From NCBI RefSeq assembly GCF_036452155.1, contig NZ_JAWJZY010000002.1: DNA of 64,000 nt. One strand, given 5' to 3'. The DNA is from Sorlinia euscelidii (GTDB taxonomy: Bacteria; Pseudomonadota; Alphaproteobacteria; Acetobacterales; Acetobacteraceae). The first letter of the stretch is position 1, and each line of letters opens with the position of its first letter. Below the pieces are notes generated by a model. It was given only the letters and a program-made list of their open reading frames with translations, was not told the DNA's origin and ran no database searches. Positions 44,284-53,831 of the stretch are shown in pieces. The translations under genes were made by a program, and so were the position numbers.

Positions 44284-44542
44284 CCAAGTCAGATTCCGGC
44301 CTGGGACTTTGGTCATCAAAGGGCTTGTCGCCTTCATCAAATTCTATCAATACGCCATAAGTCCTTCTCTTGGTGCAAATTGCCGATTCGAGCCAAGTTG
44401 CAGCGTCTATGCGCGCACAGCTCTGGAGCGTCATGGCTTGCAAAAAGGGATTATTCTCGCTGTAGGACGTATTTTACGGTGTAATCGCTTGTGCCGGGGT
44501 GGATATGATCCGGTTCCGGAGGTAAAGAAGGGCTCAGCCTGA
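44270..44542 (+). CDS. yidD: Membrane protein insertion efficiency factor YidD
   Basis: Small amphipathic inner-membrane-associated protein that aids YidC. The 90 residues contain the family signature FYQYAISPSLGANCRFEPSCS followed by YARTALERHG and GRILRCNRLCRGGYDPVP, with the conserved Cys residues. The ATG lies inside the rnpA 3' end, and yidC follows. Confidence 0.95.
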   Translation: MSFPSQVRFRPGTLVIKGLVAFIKFYQYAISPSLGANCRFEPSCSVYARTALERHGLQKGIILAVGRILRCNRLCRGGYDPVPEVKKGSA

Positions 44543-44636
44543 CCGCCGGACCTCCGCGTGGGTGGCTGCATATTCTCGTGGCGCGACGCGTTTCTGCTCT
44601 CGCCTTGTTTTGACATGGAAGACCGGCGTCGGGTTT

Positions 44637-46391
44637 ATGGAAATTAAGCGCACCCTCATTGCTCTGGCTCTGGCCGCGGCTGTTCTGTTCGGCTTCGATT
44701 ATTTCGTGCCGAAACCCGCGGATAAAACGCCGCCTGCCGCGACCAAAATGGTCGATGCAAAGGGCGGGGACAAGGCTTCCGAAGGGGCGCAGCGTGCGAC
44801 GGGGGTTTCCGCGCCTGCGGTCGCGCCCTCAGGGCCAGCGCGCCGCGTCACTTTCACGTCTCCCGCTATGACAGGGTCCGTCAGCCTGCGCGGGGCGCGG
44901 ATTGATGACGTGTCACTGACGCAATATCGCGAGACGCTCGATAAAAACAGCCCGCATGTGCGGCTGCTTGAATCGGCTGACGGGAAACGCCCGGGCTTCA
45001 TCGAAATTGGCTGGCGCCAGGCGTCGGGCGAGGCCCTGAAACTCCCGAACGCGCAGACGGAATGGACCGGGGACTCATCACGTCTCGACCCGGATCACCC
45101 TCTGACCCTGCGCTGGGATAATGGTGCCGGACTGATTTTTTCCATCAAGATCTCGCTCAGTCGCAAATATCTCTTTTCCATCGCGCAGACGGTTGAAAAT
45201 AATACGGGTCACGCCGTTTCTGTCGTGCCTTTTACCCGGACGGAGCGTGACTACAAGCCTGATGATGAGGGGAGCTTCATCGTCCATGAAGGGCCGATTG
45301 CCGTTGTGAATGACCGCCTCAATGAGGGTTCGTACAGAGATATGCGGAAAGGGGTGGAGAACCCCGATCACGTGGCATGGGCGGCTGATAGTCATGGTGG
45401 CTGGGCAGGCATTACAGATAAATACTGGCTGACCGCCGCGATCCCGGATCAGAAGGACGATGTCGCGGTGCGATATCAGTTCCAGGGCGAGGAAGAGGGC
45501 GGAGAATATGCCGTTGACGTCGCCGCCGCACGTCCTGTCATGATCGCGCCACATCAGAGTAACCTTCGCAGCAGCGCGGTTTTCGTCGGTGCGAAGGAAG
45601 TGACGCTTCTGGATGATTACACCAACCAGCTTCACATCCCTTATTTCTACAAGGCGGTGGATTTCGGTTGGTTTGCTTTCCTGACCCGGCCCATGTTCCA
45701 TGTACTGCACTGGCTTTTCGGCCTGGTTGGTAATTTCGGCATTGCGCTGTTGATTATGACTCTGATCATCAAGGTCATTCTTTACCCGCTTGCGACCAAG
45801 TCTTTTGCCTCCATGGCACGGATGCGGGTTTTGGCGCCCAAAATTCAGGCCATCCGCGAAAGCTCAAAAGATGATCAGATGGCAATGAATCAGAAGATCA
45901 TGACGCTTTACAAGGAAGAGGGCGTTAATCCGGCCGGGGGCTGCCTGCCGCTTCTTGTTCAGGCACCTGTGGCATTCTGTCTGTATAAAGTGCTCAACAT
46001 CACGATCGAGATGCGCCATGCGCCGTTTTTTGGCTGGGTGCGTGACCTGTCAGCGCCTGACCCGACAAATATCTTCAATCTCTTCGGGCTGATTCCATTC
46101 AACCCGACAATGATTACGCCCATGCTGCAAGTCGGGATCTGGCCCCTGCTTTTCGGCATCACCATCTGGCTGATGCAGAAGCAGAGCACGGTCACGATGG
46201 ACCCGACGCAGCAACGCGTGATGCAGTTCATGCCCGTGCTTTACACGTTTCTCCTTGGGCGTCTCTCCGCCGGGATCGTCATTTATTATACCTGGAACAA
46301 TATTCTGAGTTACTTCCAGCAACGGATTATCCAGGCGCGCGTCGATGCGGCGGCGAAACGTGGCAAGCGCGTAAAGACCGGAAAAAAATGA
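44637..46391 (+). CDS. yidC: Membrane protein insertase YidC
   Basis: Inner-membrane insertase acting alone or with SecYEG. The ATG at 44637 (MEIKRTLIALALAAAVLFGF) gives 584 residues: an N-terminal helix, a large periplasmic domain (about 60-340) and the conserved C-terminal core of five helices with FGWFAFLTRPMF, YPLATKSFASMARMR, and GGCLPLLVQAPVAFCLYKVL. It ends in a basic tail and overlaps engB by four bases. Confidence 0.96.
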   Translation: MEIKRTLIALALAAAVLFGFDYFVPKPADKTPPAATKMVDAKGGDKASEGAQRATGVSAPAVAPSGPARRVTFTSPAMTGSVSLRGARIDDVSLTQYRETLDKNSPHVRLLESADGKRPGFIEIGWRQASGEALKLPNAQTEWTGDSSRLDPDHPLTLRWDNGAGLIFSIKISLSRKYLFSIAQTVENNTGHAVSVVPFTRTERDYKPDDEGSFIVHEGPIAVVNDRLNEGSYRDMRKGVENPDHVAWAADSHGGWAGITDKYWLTAAIPDQKDDVAVRYQFQGEEEGGEYAVDVAAARPVMIAPHQSNLRSSAVFVGAKEVTLLDDYTNQLHIPYFYKAVDFGWFAFLTRPMFHVLHWLFGLVGNFGIALLIMTLIIKVILYPLATKSFASMARMRVLAPKIQAIRESSKDDQMAMNQKIMTLYKEEGVNPAGGCLPLLVQAPVAFCLYKVLNITIEMRHAPFFGWVRDLSAPDPTNIFNLFGLIPFNPTMITPMLQVGIWPLLFGITIWLMQKQSTVTMDPTQQRVMQFMPVLYTFLLGRLSAGIVIYYTWNNILSYFQQRIIQARVDAAAKRGKRVKTGKK

Positions 46392-47059
46392 CTCAGAAAG
46401 ACCCTGCGACGTTTTCAGACGCGGAGGTTGAGCGCGGTCGCCTCCTCTTCGCCAAACCGTGCGACTTTTATTTCGCAACTCAAAAATTAGACATGTTGCC
46501 CCCGGTGGGTGGGCCTGAAGTTGCATTCGCCGGGCGGTCCAATGTTGGTAAATCCAGTCTGATCAACGCGTTGACAGGGCGGAACCGCCTCGCACGCGCC
46601 TCGTCAGAACCAGGCCGCACGAAGCAATTGAATTTCTTTAATCTTGGTGGCGACGTCTCTCTTGTCGATATGCCCGGATATGGCTACGCGAAAGCCTCGA
46701 AGCAGGTGAAGGAAGACTGGCAGGGGCTGATGTTCGCCTATCTTCGCGGCCGCCCCAGCCTCAACCGTGTCTTTTTGCTGCTTGACGCACGGATTGAACT
46801 GAAAAAAGCCGATCAGGAGGCGATGACGCTACTGGATCACGCTGCCGTGGTTTATCAACTTGTCCTGACCAAATGCGACCAGGTTAAGCCGGCAGTTCTT
46901 GCAGCTAAGCGGCGCGAGGTGGATGAGACGATCCGCAAACATCCGGCAGCTTATCCGTTCAGCATCTGGACGAGTAGTGAGACTGGCTCTGGCATTCCCC
47001 TGCTACGGGCCGAGGTGGCGCGTCTTATCGACGCACCCGCCGCCCGTCACATTGTTTAA
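46388..47059 (+). CDS. engB: Ribosome biogenesis GTPase EngB (YsxC/YihA)
   Basis: Essential GTPase for large-subunit assembly. The 223-residue protein has G1 GRSNVGKSSLINALTG, G2 near PGRTKQLNFF, G3 DMPGYGYAKAS, G4 TKCDQVK and G5 TSSETGSGI. It is coupled to yidC by an ATGA overlap. Confidence 0.96.
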   Translation: MTQKDPATFSDAEVERGRLLFAKPCDFYFATQKLDMLPPVGGPEVAFAGRSNVGKSSLINALTGRNRLARASSEPGRTKQLNFFNLGGDVSLVDMPGYGYAKASKQVKEDWQGLMFAYLRGRPSLNRVFLLLDARIELKKADQEAMTLLDHAAVVYQLVLTKCDQVKPAVLAAKRREVDETIRKHPAAYPFSIWTSSETGSGIPLLRAEVARLIDAPAARHIV

Positions 47060-47071
47060 CAAGGTTACGTT

Positions 47072-47998
47072 ATGGACGATCACACCGATAAATCATCTGA
47101 CGCCGATCTTTATCGGGATGAGCAGCGCCAAGCGACGCTTCTCACAAGCGCCCTGCCTTATTTGCGGCGTTACGTTGGGGATACAATTGTCGTTAAATAT
47201 GGCGGCAGCGCCATGGGCAGCATGCAGTTATCGAGTGCTTTCGGCCGTGATATCGCTTTGCTCAAACTGGTCGGCATCAACCCGATTGTGGTCCATGGCG
47301 GGGGTCCGCAGATCAGCGCCATGCTGGATAAACTGAAACTCCCGTCACGCTTCATTGATGGTCTGCGTGTCACGGATAAAGAGAGCATCGACATCGTTGA
47401 AATGGTGCTCTGCGGCAGCGTCAATAAGCAGGTCGCGGAACTGATCAATCGCGCCGGTGCCCTGGCAGTGGGGATCTCAGGTAAAGATGGTGGCCTCATC
47501 AAGGCGCGCAAATTAACGCAGCGCAAGCATGTCTTGGGGACAGACGACGCGAAACCCGATTACGGTTTTGTGGGTGAACCGGCAGAGATCGACCCCCGCG
47601 TTCTTTTCTCCCTTCTCGGTGCGGGCCTGACGCCGGTTATCGCGCCAATTGGTTATGGTGAAAAAGGGGAGACCTTCAACATTAATGCGGACACGGTGGC
47701 CGGTGCCGTCGCCGGAAGCGTCAATGCGTCCCGCCTGCTGATGTTGACAGACGTGCCGGGCGTGATGGATGAATCCGGGCATCTCATCCCCGAACTTACC
47801 GCCAGTGAGGCGCAAGCGCGGATCAAAAACGGAACGATATCCGGCGGTATGATCCCGAAAGTCGAAACCTGTCTGGAGGCGGTGCGCGCCGGCGCTGATG
47901 CGGCGGTCATTCTGGATGGACGCGTTCCCCATGCCTGTCTTCTGGAGCTGTTCACGCGGAAAGGTTCCGGCACATTGATCAAAGTGGATGCTGATTAA
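47072..47998 (+). CDS. argB: Acetylglutamate kinase
   Basis: Second enzyme of arginine synthesis. The 308-residue amino-acid-kinase fold protein has VVKYGGSAMG, VVHGGGPQISAMLDKL, GISGKDGGLI, NINADTVAGAVAG and GTISGGMIPKVETCLEAV with catalytic Lys residues. It overlaps the end of the convergent GGDEF-like gene by four bases. Confidence 0.97.
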   Translation: MDDHTDKSSDADLYRDEQRQATLLTSALPYLRRYVGDTIVVKYGGSAMGSMQLSSAFGRDIALLKLVGINPIVVHGGGPQISAMLDKLKLPSRFIDGLRVTDKESIDIVEMVLCGSVNKQVAELINRAGALAVGISGKDGGLIKARKLTQRKHVLGTDDAKPDYGFVGEPAEIDPRVLFSLLGAGLTPVIAPIGYGEKGETFNINADTVAGAVAGSVNASRLLMLTDVPGVMDESGHLIPELTASEAQARIKNGTISGGMIPKVETCLEAVRAGADAAVILDGRVPHACLLELFTRKGSGTLIKVDAD

Positions 47999-48975
47999 GC
48001 ATTTTCGTGAAAGAATGACCAGCAGGAGCGTGAGGACGCCGTTTTATAAAGCGCCAGACATGCACGCTCAAGAAACGTCTCCAAAGTGTCAACGCTGTGC
48101 GCCTCACGCGTGACCAGCCCGATTTTAAGGGCGAGGGTCGAGGCAAGCGGCGTCGCATAATCCCGGCGGGAGCAGAGATCTTCCGCCCTTTCCGCGGCGG
48201 CGAAGCGATCCGCACCATCGAGCATGATCAGAAAAGTCTGTGAATCAAGCTGGCCGATGAGGTCAGTCGGTCGAACCGTCATTTTGAGACGTTCGGAAAT
48301 CTGCGTCATCACCGCTTTGAGTTGCTCAACCGGGATTGTGGAGAGATTTTCAATGCGGATCGCCATGAAGGTTGCCGGGGCATTGTCAAAATCGAGCCGC
48401 GCCATGCGGCGCTCTGCTTCCGTCTGGAATAACTCCCATTTCGGGAGATGACTCAGCAGGTCATAAGGAAGATTTTCCAGAAGTTTCCGGTAGGTTAGAT
48501 CAACTTCCAACAACGCGGCGGCCGTGGTGAGGAAGGCGTCAATATCCGCAATGTGGTCTTCCCAGATATTGCGCCGCTCACTGACATGCGCGATGATGCC
48601 GATCTCTCCGAGGTAACGCACGCGCGACAGATGGCGATATTCGCTGTCCATCACCGTCGACTCATCAATCGGGATCGGCGAGGTGGAAGTCGCTTTACCG
48701 TTTGACCAATGACGCAGGCTGTACCATTGGCGCTCCGCCCCGTCATGCTCATCGACAAGAGGCCCTGAGGAAATCAGATCGGCTTCCATCGGGCCGAGAC
48801 GATCACATACGACGTCGAAAGCTTCACCCAATCCGCGGGCAATCGAAGGCCCGGCCCTTAAACGCGAAACAAACTCGAAACTGCACCGGCATGTCTTGCC
48901 AACGCAGAGAGCGGTTTGATTCTCGGCACTACGGCGCTTGAACCAGGCATTACTCAGAAATGACGGTGATCGCAC
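47995..48975 (-). CDS. degenerate GGDEF-like domain protein
   Basis: A 326-residue protein from a GTG at 48975. Residues about 195-320 have the outline of a diguanylate cyclase domain (FMAIRIENLSTIPVEQLKAV, then RPTDLIGQLDSQTFLIMLDG, AAERAEDLC), but the GGDEF active-site loop is replaced by LDSQT, so it cannot be a normal cyclase. Degenerate domains of this kind serve as regulatory or GTP/c-di-GMP-sensing modules. The N-terminal part (about 1-130) has a Cys pair (CVGKTCRC), and a PAS/PilZ-like fold is possible but not recognised. It is convergent with argB. Confidence 0.6.
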   Translation of the reverse strand: MRSPSFLSNAWFKRRSAENQTALCVGKTCRCSFEFVSRLRAGPSIARGLGEAFDVVCDRLGPMEADLISSGPLVDEHDGAERQWYSLRHWSNGKATSTSPIPIDESTVMDSEYRHLSRVRYLGEIGIIAHVSERRNIWEDHIADIDAFLTTAAALLEVDLTYRKLLENLPYDLLSHLPKWELFQTEAERRMARLDFDNAPATFMAIRIENLSTIPVEQLKAVMTQISERLKMTVRPTDLIGQLDSQTFLIMLDGADRFAAAERAEDLCSRRDYATPLASTLALKIGLVTREAHSVDTLETFLERACLALYKTASSRSCWSFFHENA

Positions 48976-49470
48976 GTTGCTCTCATAAGGCTTTGCAGGG
49001 AGGTTGTTTTACGGACAAAAGATTGGCCGCTCGGAGCCATTTATCAAGCCCCGAAGTGATACTTTGTTTTGCAGGCTGAAGTGTCCCGGCGTCAAGGTTA
49101 ATGCTGTTGCAAAGATTTTAAATGCGTTTCAATGTTCATCATCCGCAGGTAAAAAGGGCGGCGCGTCACGGTGACTTTTATGGGGTTTGGTCCGTTGGCG
49201 TACCCGATATTTATATCATCGTTGCATAAGGTCCCCGGTTGCGCTCAGACTATTGCGCGCAACGTGCAGCCCGCGAAAGAATAAGACGCGCAAAACGGGT
49301 CGAAGCCGCAAAATTCGTTTTCTTTCGCAGATTTTCTCATGGCAGGGAAAGGCACCGGAAATAATTTAAGCTTGCCTTGATGACCATCCCCCGGACATAC
49401 AGGGGCGGCGGTCATGAGGCCGCTTTTCAGCCAGTGAATGAGTCTGGCATTAATAAGTTGGAACACCCTC
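48976..49470. other. intergenic region before dapD
   Basis: Nearly 500 bases with no supported gene. It must hold the promoters for the leftward GGDEF-like gene and the rightward dapD. Several short inverted repeats are visible, such as CCCCGGTTGCGC...GCGCGCAAC near 49228-49265, but no T-tract or conserved RNA was recognised. A small RNA cannot be excluded. Confidence 0.3.
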
Positions 49471-50301
49471 ATGCAGCTTACAAAAGTGCAATCCCACATT
49501 GACGACCTATGGAATCGCCGTGACACACTCAATGCCAGGACCGGCGGCGAGGACCGTCATGTGGTGGAAAATGTGCTCGCTGCGCTTGACCAGGGTCAGT
49601 TACGTGTCGCTGAAAAATCCGGGCAAGGCTGGACCATTCATGAGTGGCTTAAAAAAGCGGTCCTTCTCTCCTTCAGGCTCAATGACAGTCAGCCGGTCGC
49701 GCAGGCTTGTGGCGGGGTGGACGGGTTCGACAAGGTGCCTCTTAAATTTGCCGGTTGGGAGAAGAGCCATTTTGACCGCGCCGGTTTCCGGGCGGTGCCG
49801 GGTGCGATTGTGCGGCGCTCCGCTTACATCGCGCCAGGCGTGGTGCTGATGCCAAGCTTCGTGAATGTGGGTGCGTATGTTGATACGGGCACGATGGTCG
49901 ATACGTGGGCCACTGTGGGCTCCTGCGCGCAAATTGGTAAAAACGTCCATATCAGCGGCGGGGCCGGGATTGGCGGCGTGCTGGAGCCACTCCAGGCCGC
50001 GCCAGTGATCATTGAAGATCATTGCTTCATCGGTGCCCGATCAGAGGTGGCGGAAGGCGTCATCGTCGAGGAAGGCGCTGTCCTGTCCATGGGCGTGTTT
50101 CTAAGTGCCTCAACGAAAATCGTTGATCGGGAAACGGGAGAGGTCTTCATGGGGCGCGTCCCGGCTTACTCTGTCGTCGTGCCGGGCACGCTGCCGCCCA
50201 AAACACCGGGGGGGCCGTCTCTCGCCTGCGCGGTCATCGTCAAGCGGGTCGATGCCCGCACGCGTGCGAAAACCTCAATCAACGAGTTGTTGAGAGACTG
50301 A
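49471..50301 (+). CDS. dapD: 2,3,4,5-tetrahydropyridine-2,6-dicarboxylate N-succinyltransferase
   Basis: Succinylase step of lysine/diaminopimelate synthesis. The ATG at 49471 gives 276 residues: a helical N-terminus (HIDDLWNRRDTLNA), then the hexapeptide-repeat core with APGVVLMPSFVNVGAYVDTG, GTMVDTWATVGSCAQIG and HISGGAGIGGVLEPLQA, and VVPGTLPPK in the C-terminal strand. dapE follows directly, so both enzymes of the succinylase branch are co-expressed. Confidence 0.97.
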   Translation: MQLTKVQSHIDDLWNRRDTLNARTGGEDRHVVENVLAALDQGQLRVAEKSGQGWTIHEWLKKAVLLSFRLNDSQPVAQACGGVDGFDKVPLKFAGWEKSHFDRAGFRAVPGAIVRRSAYIAPGVVLMPSFVNVGAYVDTGTMVDTWATVGSCAQIGKNVHISGGAGIGGVLEPLQAAPVIIEDHCFIGARSEVAEGVIVEEGAVLSMGVFLSASTKIVDRETGEVFMGRVPAYSVVVPGTLPPKTPGGPSLACAVIVKRVDARTRAKTSINELLRD

Positions 50302-50304
50302 GCC

Positions 50305-51435
50305 ATGGAGGTGCCGGTCCTTGAACTCGCGCAGGCTCTGTTGAAATGCCCCTCCGTCACACCGGCGGATGCGGGCGCCCTTACATATCTCGCGGATGTT
50401 CTCGCGAGGTTGGGGTTTGAGATATGGCACCTTCCCTTCGGCCCGGAGGGGGCGCAGACCCCCAATCTTTTCGCGCGACGGGGCCAGGCCGGGCCGCATC
50501 TCTGTTTCGCGGGGCATACGGATGTCGTGCCGCCGGGGGAGGGCTGGCGCCACCCACCCTTCGCGGCCACGATTGAAGGGGATGTGCTTTATGGTCGCGG
50601 CGCGAGTGACATGAAAGGCGCTATCGCGGCCTTTACCAGTGCGGTCTCAACTATTCTGCACACGCGTGAGCTTCGTGGCTCAGTCAGTTTTCTGATCACG
50701 GGTGATGAAGAGGGGGCGGCGCAGCACGGCACGCGGGACGTGTTGGCGTGGATGAAGGCGGAAGGTCACATCCCGGATTTCTGCCTGGTGGGCGAGCCCA
50801 CCAACCCGGAAAAAATCGGCGAGACCATCAAGATTGGTCGCCGGGGAAGCCTGAATGCGACGGTCACTATCCGGGGCGTTCAGGGCCATGTCGCTTACCC
50901 CCATCGCGCGGATAATCCGATTCACCGGCTGGTCGCTCTGACCCATGCGCTCCGGTCCCGCACGCTTGACGCGGGGAATGCGTGGTTCCAACCCTCATCA
51001 CTGCAGATCACCAACATTGAAGTCGGCAATGACGCGACGAACATCATCCCTGGCCAGGCAGCAGTGCGGCTGAATATTCGTTTTAATAACCTCCACCGCG
51101 GTACGGAACTGGCGCAATGGATTGAAGAAACGACGCGGGACTATGCGCCGGACGCTTCGATTGATGTCGCGATCAGTGGCGAAGCATTCCTGACAGAGCC
51201 GAACCATTATGTTGAGAGCCTCGCCCGTTCCGTTGAAGCCGTGACGGGACGGCGTCCCCGAATGGACACGTCCGGTGGCACGTCTGATGCCCGGTTTATC
51301 GCATCTTATTGCCCGACGGCGGAGTTTGGCCTGGTCGGTGCCACGATGCACAAAGTCGACGAGGCGGTGCATCTGGGTGACCTTGACGCGTTGCGGGACA
51401 TATATCGTACTTTCATTCAGGATTTCGGGCTTTGA
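50305..51435 (+). CDS. dapE: Succinyl-diaminopimelate desuccinylase
   Basis: Di-zinc M20-family hydrolase releasing L,L-diaminopimelate. The 376 residues include FAGHTDVVPPGEGWRHPPF with a zinc His, YGRGASDMKGAIAAF with the bridging Asp, GDEEGAA with the catalytic Glu, LVGEPTN and a C-terminal TSGGTSDARF-like DTSGGTSDARFI. It starts 3 bases after dapD. Confidence 0.97.
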   Translation: MEVPVLELAQALLKCPSVTPADAGALTYLADVLARLGFEIWHLPFGPEGAQTPNLFARRGQAGPHLCFAGHTDVVPPGEGWRHPPFAATIEGDVLYGRGASDMKGAIAAFTSAVSTILHTRELRGSVSFLITGDEEGAAQHGTRDVLAWMKAEGHIPDFCLVGEPTNPEKIGETIKIGRRGSLNATVTIRGVQGHVAYPHRADNPIHRLVALTHALRSRTLDAGNAWFQPSSLQITNIEVGNDATNIIPGQAAVRLNIRFNNLHRGTELAQWIEETTRDYAPDASIDVAISGEAFLTEPNHYVESLARSVEAVTGRRPRMDTSGGTSDARFIASYCPTAEFGLVGATMHKVDEAVHLGDLDALRDIYRTFIQDFGL

Positions 51436-51472
51436 TCAGGCTTCACCCATCTTCTCCAAAAGGTGACATCAC

Positions 51473-52111
51473 GTGAAATTTGACTCAACCATGCGGCAGA
51501 ACTTTGAGCAGGGCCTGAACGGGTTATTGCGCATGGATGGTGGGGCCTATGCCTATTTCGCGGGCACACGGCTTGCGGTGTTCAGTGCGTTGATCGCCGT
51601 CGTCTTCCTCTCTGAACTCGTCTTCCTCTGCCTCTCCCTTCTGGCGCCGCAATTGCGCGCGGACCCTTGGAGCTATCCGCGCGTCGCTCTCGGGGAGGTC
51701 TGCCAATATCTCGTGATCATCACCATTATTCAGGCGGCGGCGGAGCGTTGGGGGCGTGAGGCGCTCTGGCCGCGCTGCGCGACAGCGATCCTTTCCGCCA
51801 CGGCACTGACTAATCTTTTCCTGATTTTCGGCGTCCTTGCTGGCAGCGCGCTGATACTGATCCTCATGGATGATGCATCCCAGGCCAGAAGAGCGTTGTC
51901 CGGCGTGCCGGTCATGCTTTCAATCTATCTGATCATCGTGATGTGCCGCGTCCTGCGCGCAGGGTTAAAAATTCAGTGGCGTCAGGTTGCGGCGATCATG
52001 GTGCTCAGTCTTGTCGCCAGTGTGTTCGTGGTGCAGGTGGGGACACGGCTCAACCATAATCTTCCTGCCCGATCGCTGTGGCTGGACCCTGCCAAACCGA
52101 AGGCGCCTTGA
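51473..52111 (+). CDS. polytopic membrane protein, unknown function
   Basis: A 212-residue inner-membrane protein from a GTG at 51473 with AAAAGG upstream. About five hydrophobic segments are visible (FSALIAVVFLSELVFLCLSL, YLVIITIIQAAA, TNLFLIFGVLAGSALILIL, MLSIYLIIVMC, AAIMVLSLVASVFVVQVG). The N-terminus (RQNFEQGLNGLLRMDGGAYAYF split) is polar. The layout recalls small Yip1-like or unassigned alphaproteobacterial membrane proteins; I do not recognise a family. It lies 37 bases after dapE in the same direction. Confidence 0.65.
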   Translation: MKFDSTMRQNFEQGLNGLLRMDGGAYAYFAGTRLAVFSALIAVVFLSELVFLCLSLLAPQLRADPWSYPRVALGEVCQYLVIITIIQAAAERWGREALWPRCATAILSATALTNLFLIFGVLAGSALILILMDDASQARRALSGVPVMLSIYLIIVMCRVLRAGLKIQWRQVAAIMVLSLVASVFVVQVGTRLNHNLPARSLWLDPAKPKAP

Positions 52112-52140
52112 AACAGCGTGGCGCGTCATATTTCGCAGGT

Positions 52141-52926
52141 TCAAAAAAGTTTTTCCGGGTAATCCACCCGGATCAGGCACAGCCCTTCAGGCGGGGCGGT
52201 GGGGCCGGCCTGGGTTCTGTCCCGAGCGTGAAGCACATCGCGCAAATGCGCTGCGGACCATTTGCCCCGTCCCACCAAAGCCAAAGAACCCGCAAAATTC
52301 CGCACTTGATGATGGAGGAAGGAGCGCGCTTGCACCTCTATAACAATATAATCATCTGAACGGGTGATGGTCATCTCATCCAAAGTTCTCACTGGCCCGC
52401 TCGCCTGACAGGATGCCGCCCGGAATGATGAGAAATCATGTCGTCCGATCAGAAAGCGTGAGGCTTCCCGCATGACGTGGTCATCAAGGGGATGTTTGAC
52501 ATGCCAGACACGGTGAGCATCCAATATGGGACGCGTTGCCCGGTTGAGGATCGTGTAACGATAGCGCCGCCCGATGGCCGAAAATCGTGCATGCCAGTCC
52601 GCTGGTGCCAGACGGGCCATTCTGACGCCGATCAGATGGGGCTTCAGGTGGAAATTCAGACCGTCACGAAGTTGGTGGGCGGAGACGGCGCGCGTCTCGG
52701 GCGCGTCGAGCTGCACGACCATACCCGATGCGTGCACCCCAGCATCTGTCCGCCCTGACGTCGCCGTCATCACGGATGCGCCGCCAAAAAATGCCGCGCC
52801 AGCCTCTTCGAGACAGGTCTGAATAGAGGGCCCATTTTCCTGTCGTTGCCAGCCGACAAACCCCGTCCCGTCAAATTCGAGGAGAAGCGCCCAACGGGTG
52901 TAACCCGCCTCGGGGTGGTTATTCAA
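52141..52926 (-). CDS. truA: tRNA pseudouridine(38-40) synthase
   Basis: Modifies the anticodon arm of tRNAs. The 261-residue protein has LLEFDGTGFVGWQRQ, SGRTDAGVHASGMV with the catalytic Asp, LNFHLKPHLIGVRMA, and the C-terminal FLHHQVRNFAGSLALVG. It overlaps the 3' end of fmt by eight bases; fmt, def and truA form one minus-strand unit. Confidence 0.96.
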   Translation of the reverse strand: MNNHPEAGYTRWALLLEFDGTGFVGWQRQENGPSIQTCLEEAGAAFFGGASVMTATSGRTDAGVHASGMVVQLDAPETRAVSAHQLRDGLNFHLKPHLIGVRMARLAPADWHARFSAIGRRYRYTILNRATRPILDAHRVWHVKHPLDDHVMREASRFLIGRHDFSSFRAASCQASGPVRTLDEMTITRSDDYIVIEVQARSFLHHQVRNFAGSLALVGRGKWSAAHLRDVLHARDRTQAGPTAPPEGLCLIRVDYPEKLF

Positions 52927-53829
52927 CGCAGCTTCCCCGCGGCACCGACCACCCTCTCAGGAAGGCGTCCCGCGCAAGCATGGCTTTCCCCGGCCTTTGA
53001 ATATGGGTCAGCCGTAAGGCGTCCCGCCCGCATTTGATCGTCAACGCGTCATCAAGGACGGTTCCGGGTCGCGCAGATGAAGCGCCCTTTATGATTTCAG
53101 CCCCGCCGATTTTGAGGACAATATCCTGATAGGTCGTGAAGGAAGCGGGCCATGGCGTCAGGGCGCGAATGTGACGTTCCAGCGTCCCGGCGGGGAGGGA
53201 CCAGTCAATCCGGCCCGTCTCCCGCGTCAGACGGGCGGCATAGGTCGCGCCTTGTTCAGATTGCGGTGTGGCCCGCAAGGGCGCGCGCAACGTATCGATA
53301 AGCAGCTGCGCACCGAGATCCGACAATTTGTCGTGCAATGTCGCCCCAGTCTCATCCGAAGCGATGGGGATGCGCGCCGTCGACAGGACAGGGCCTGTGT
53401 CCAACCCCGCATCCATTTGCATGATGGAGATACCGGTCTGCGGATCGCCCGCCATGATGGCGGCCTGAATTGGCGCCGCGCCGCGCCATCGCGGCAGGAG
53501 ACTGGCATGCACATTGATGCAGCCGAGGCGCGGCGCAGTAAGAAAGGCGGGGGAAGAATGATCCCGTAAGCGACGACAATCGCGGCGTCCGCTCTCACAT
53601 CGCTGAATATTTCAAGTTCTTCAGCATTGTCACGAAGCTTAGACGGCGTCCTGACCACGAGGTTCGCCGTTTCAGCGGCCTGATGCACCGGCGAAATCTG
53701 CAATTTTTTGCCGCGTCCCGACGGGCGGGGCGGCTGAGTATAAACCGCGACAATCTCATGACCGGCCGTCTGAAGCGCGTCCAGAACCGGGACGGAGAAA
53801 GCGGGCGTGCCCATGAAGATGAGGCGCAT
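52919..53829 (-). pseudogene. fmt: Methionyl-tRNA formyltransferase, frameshifted as sequenced
   Basis: Formylates initiator Met-tRNA. The first frame from the ATG at 53829 (RLIFMGTPAFSVPVLDAL, RPSGRGKKLQISPVHQAA, VVAYGIILPP) fails after PP; the second frame gives INVHASLLPRWRGAAPIQAA with the SLLP catalytic loop, GDPQTGISIMQMDAGLDTGP and the C-terminal tRNA-binding domain. Restoring one base in the run of five at 53549-53553 yields LPPAFLTAPRLGCINVHASL, the expected sequence. Fmt loss is severely harmful, so an assembly error is favoured. Restored length is about 303 residues. def lies immediately upstream. Confidence 0.9.
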
Positions 53830-53831
53830 GA

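Noticed and set aside
45078..45710. Minus-strand frame of 210 codons
   Set aside because: Antisense to yidC periplasmic domain; no motif or ribosome site.
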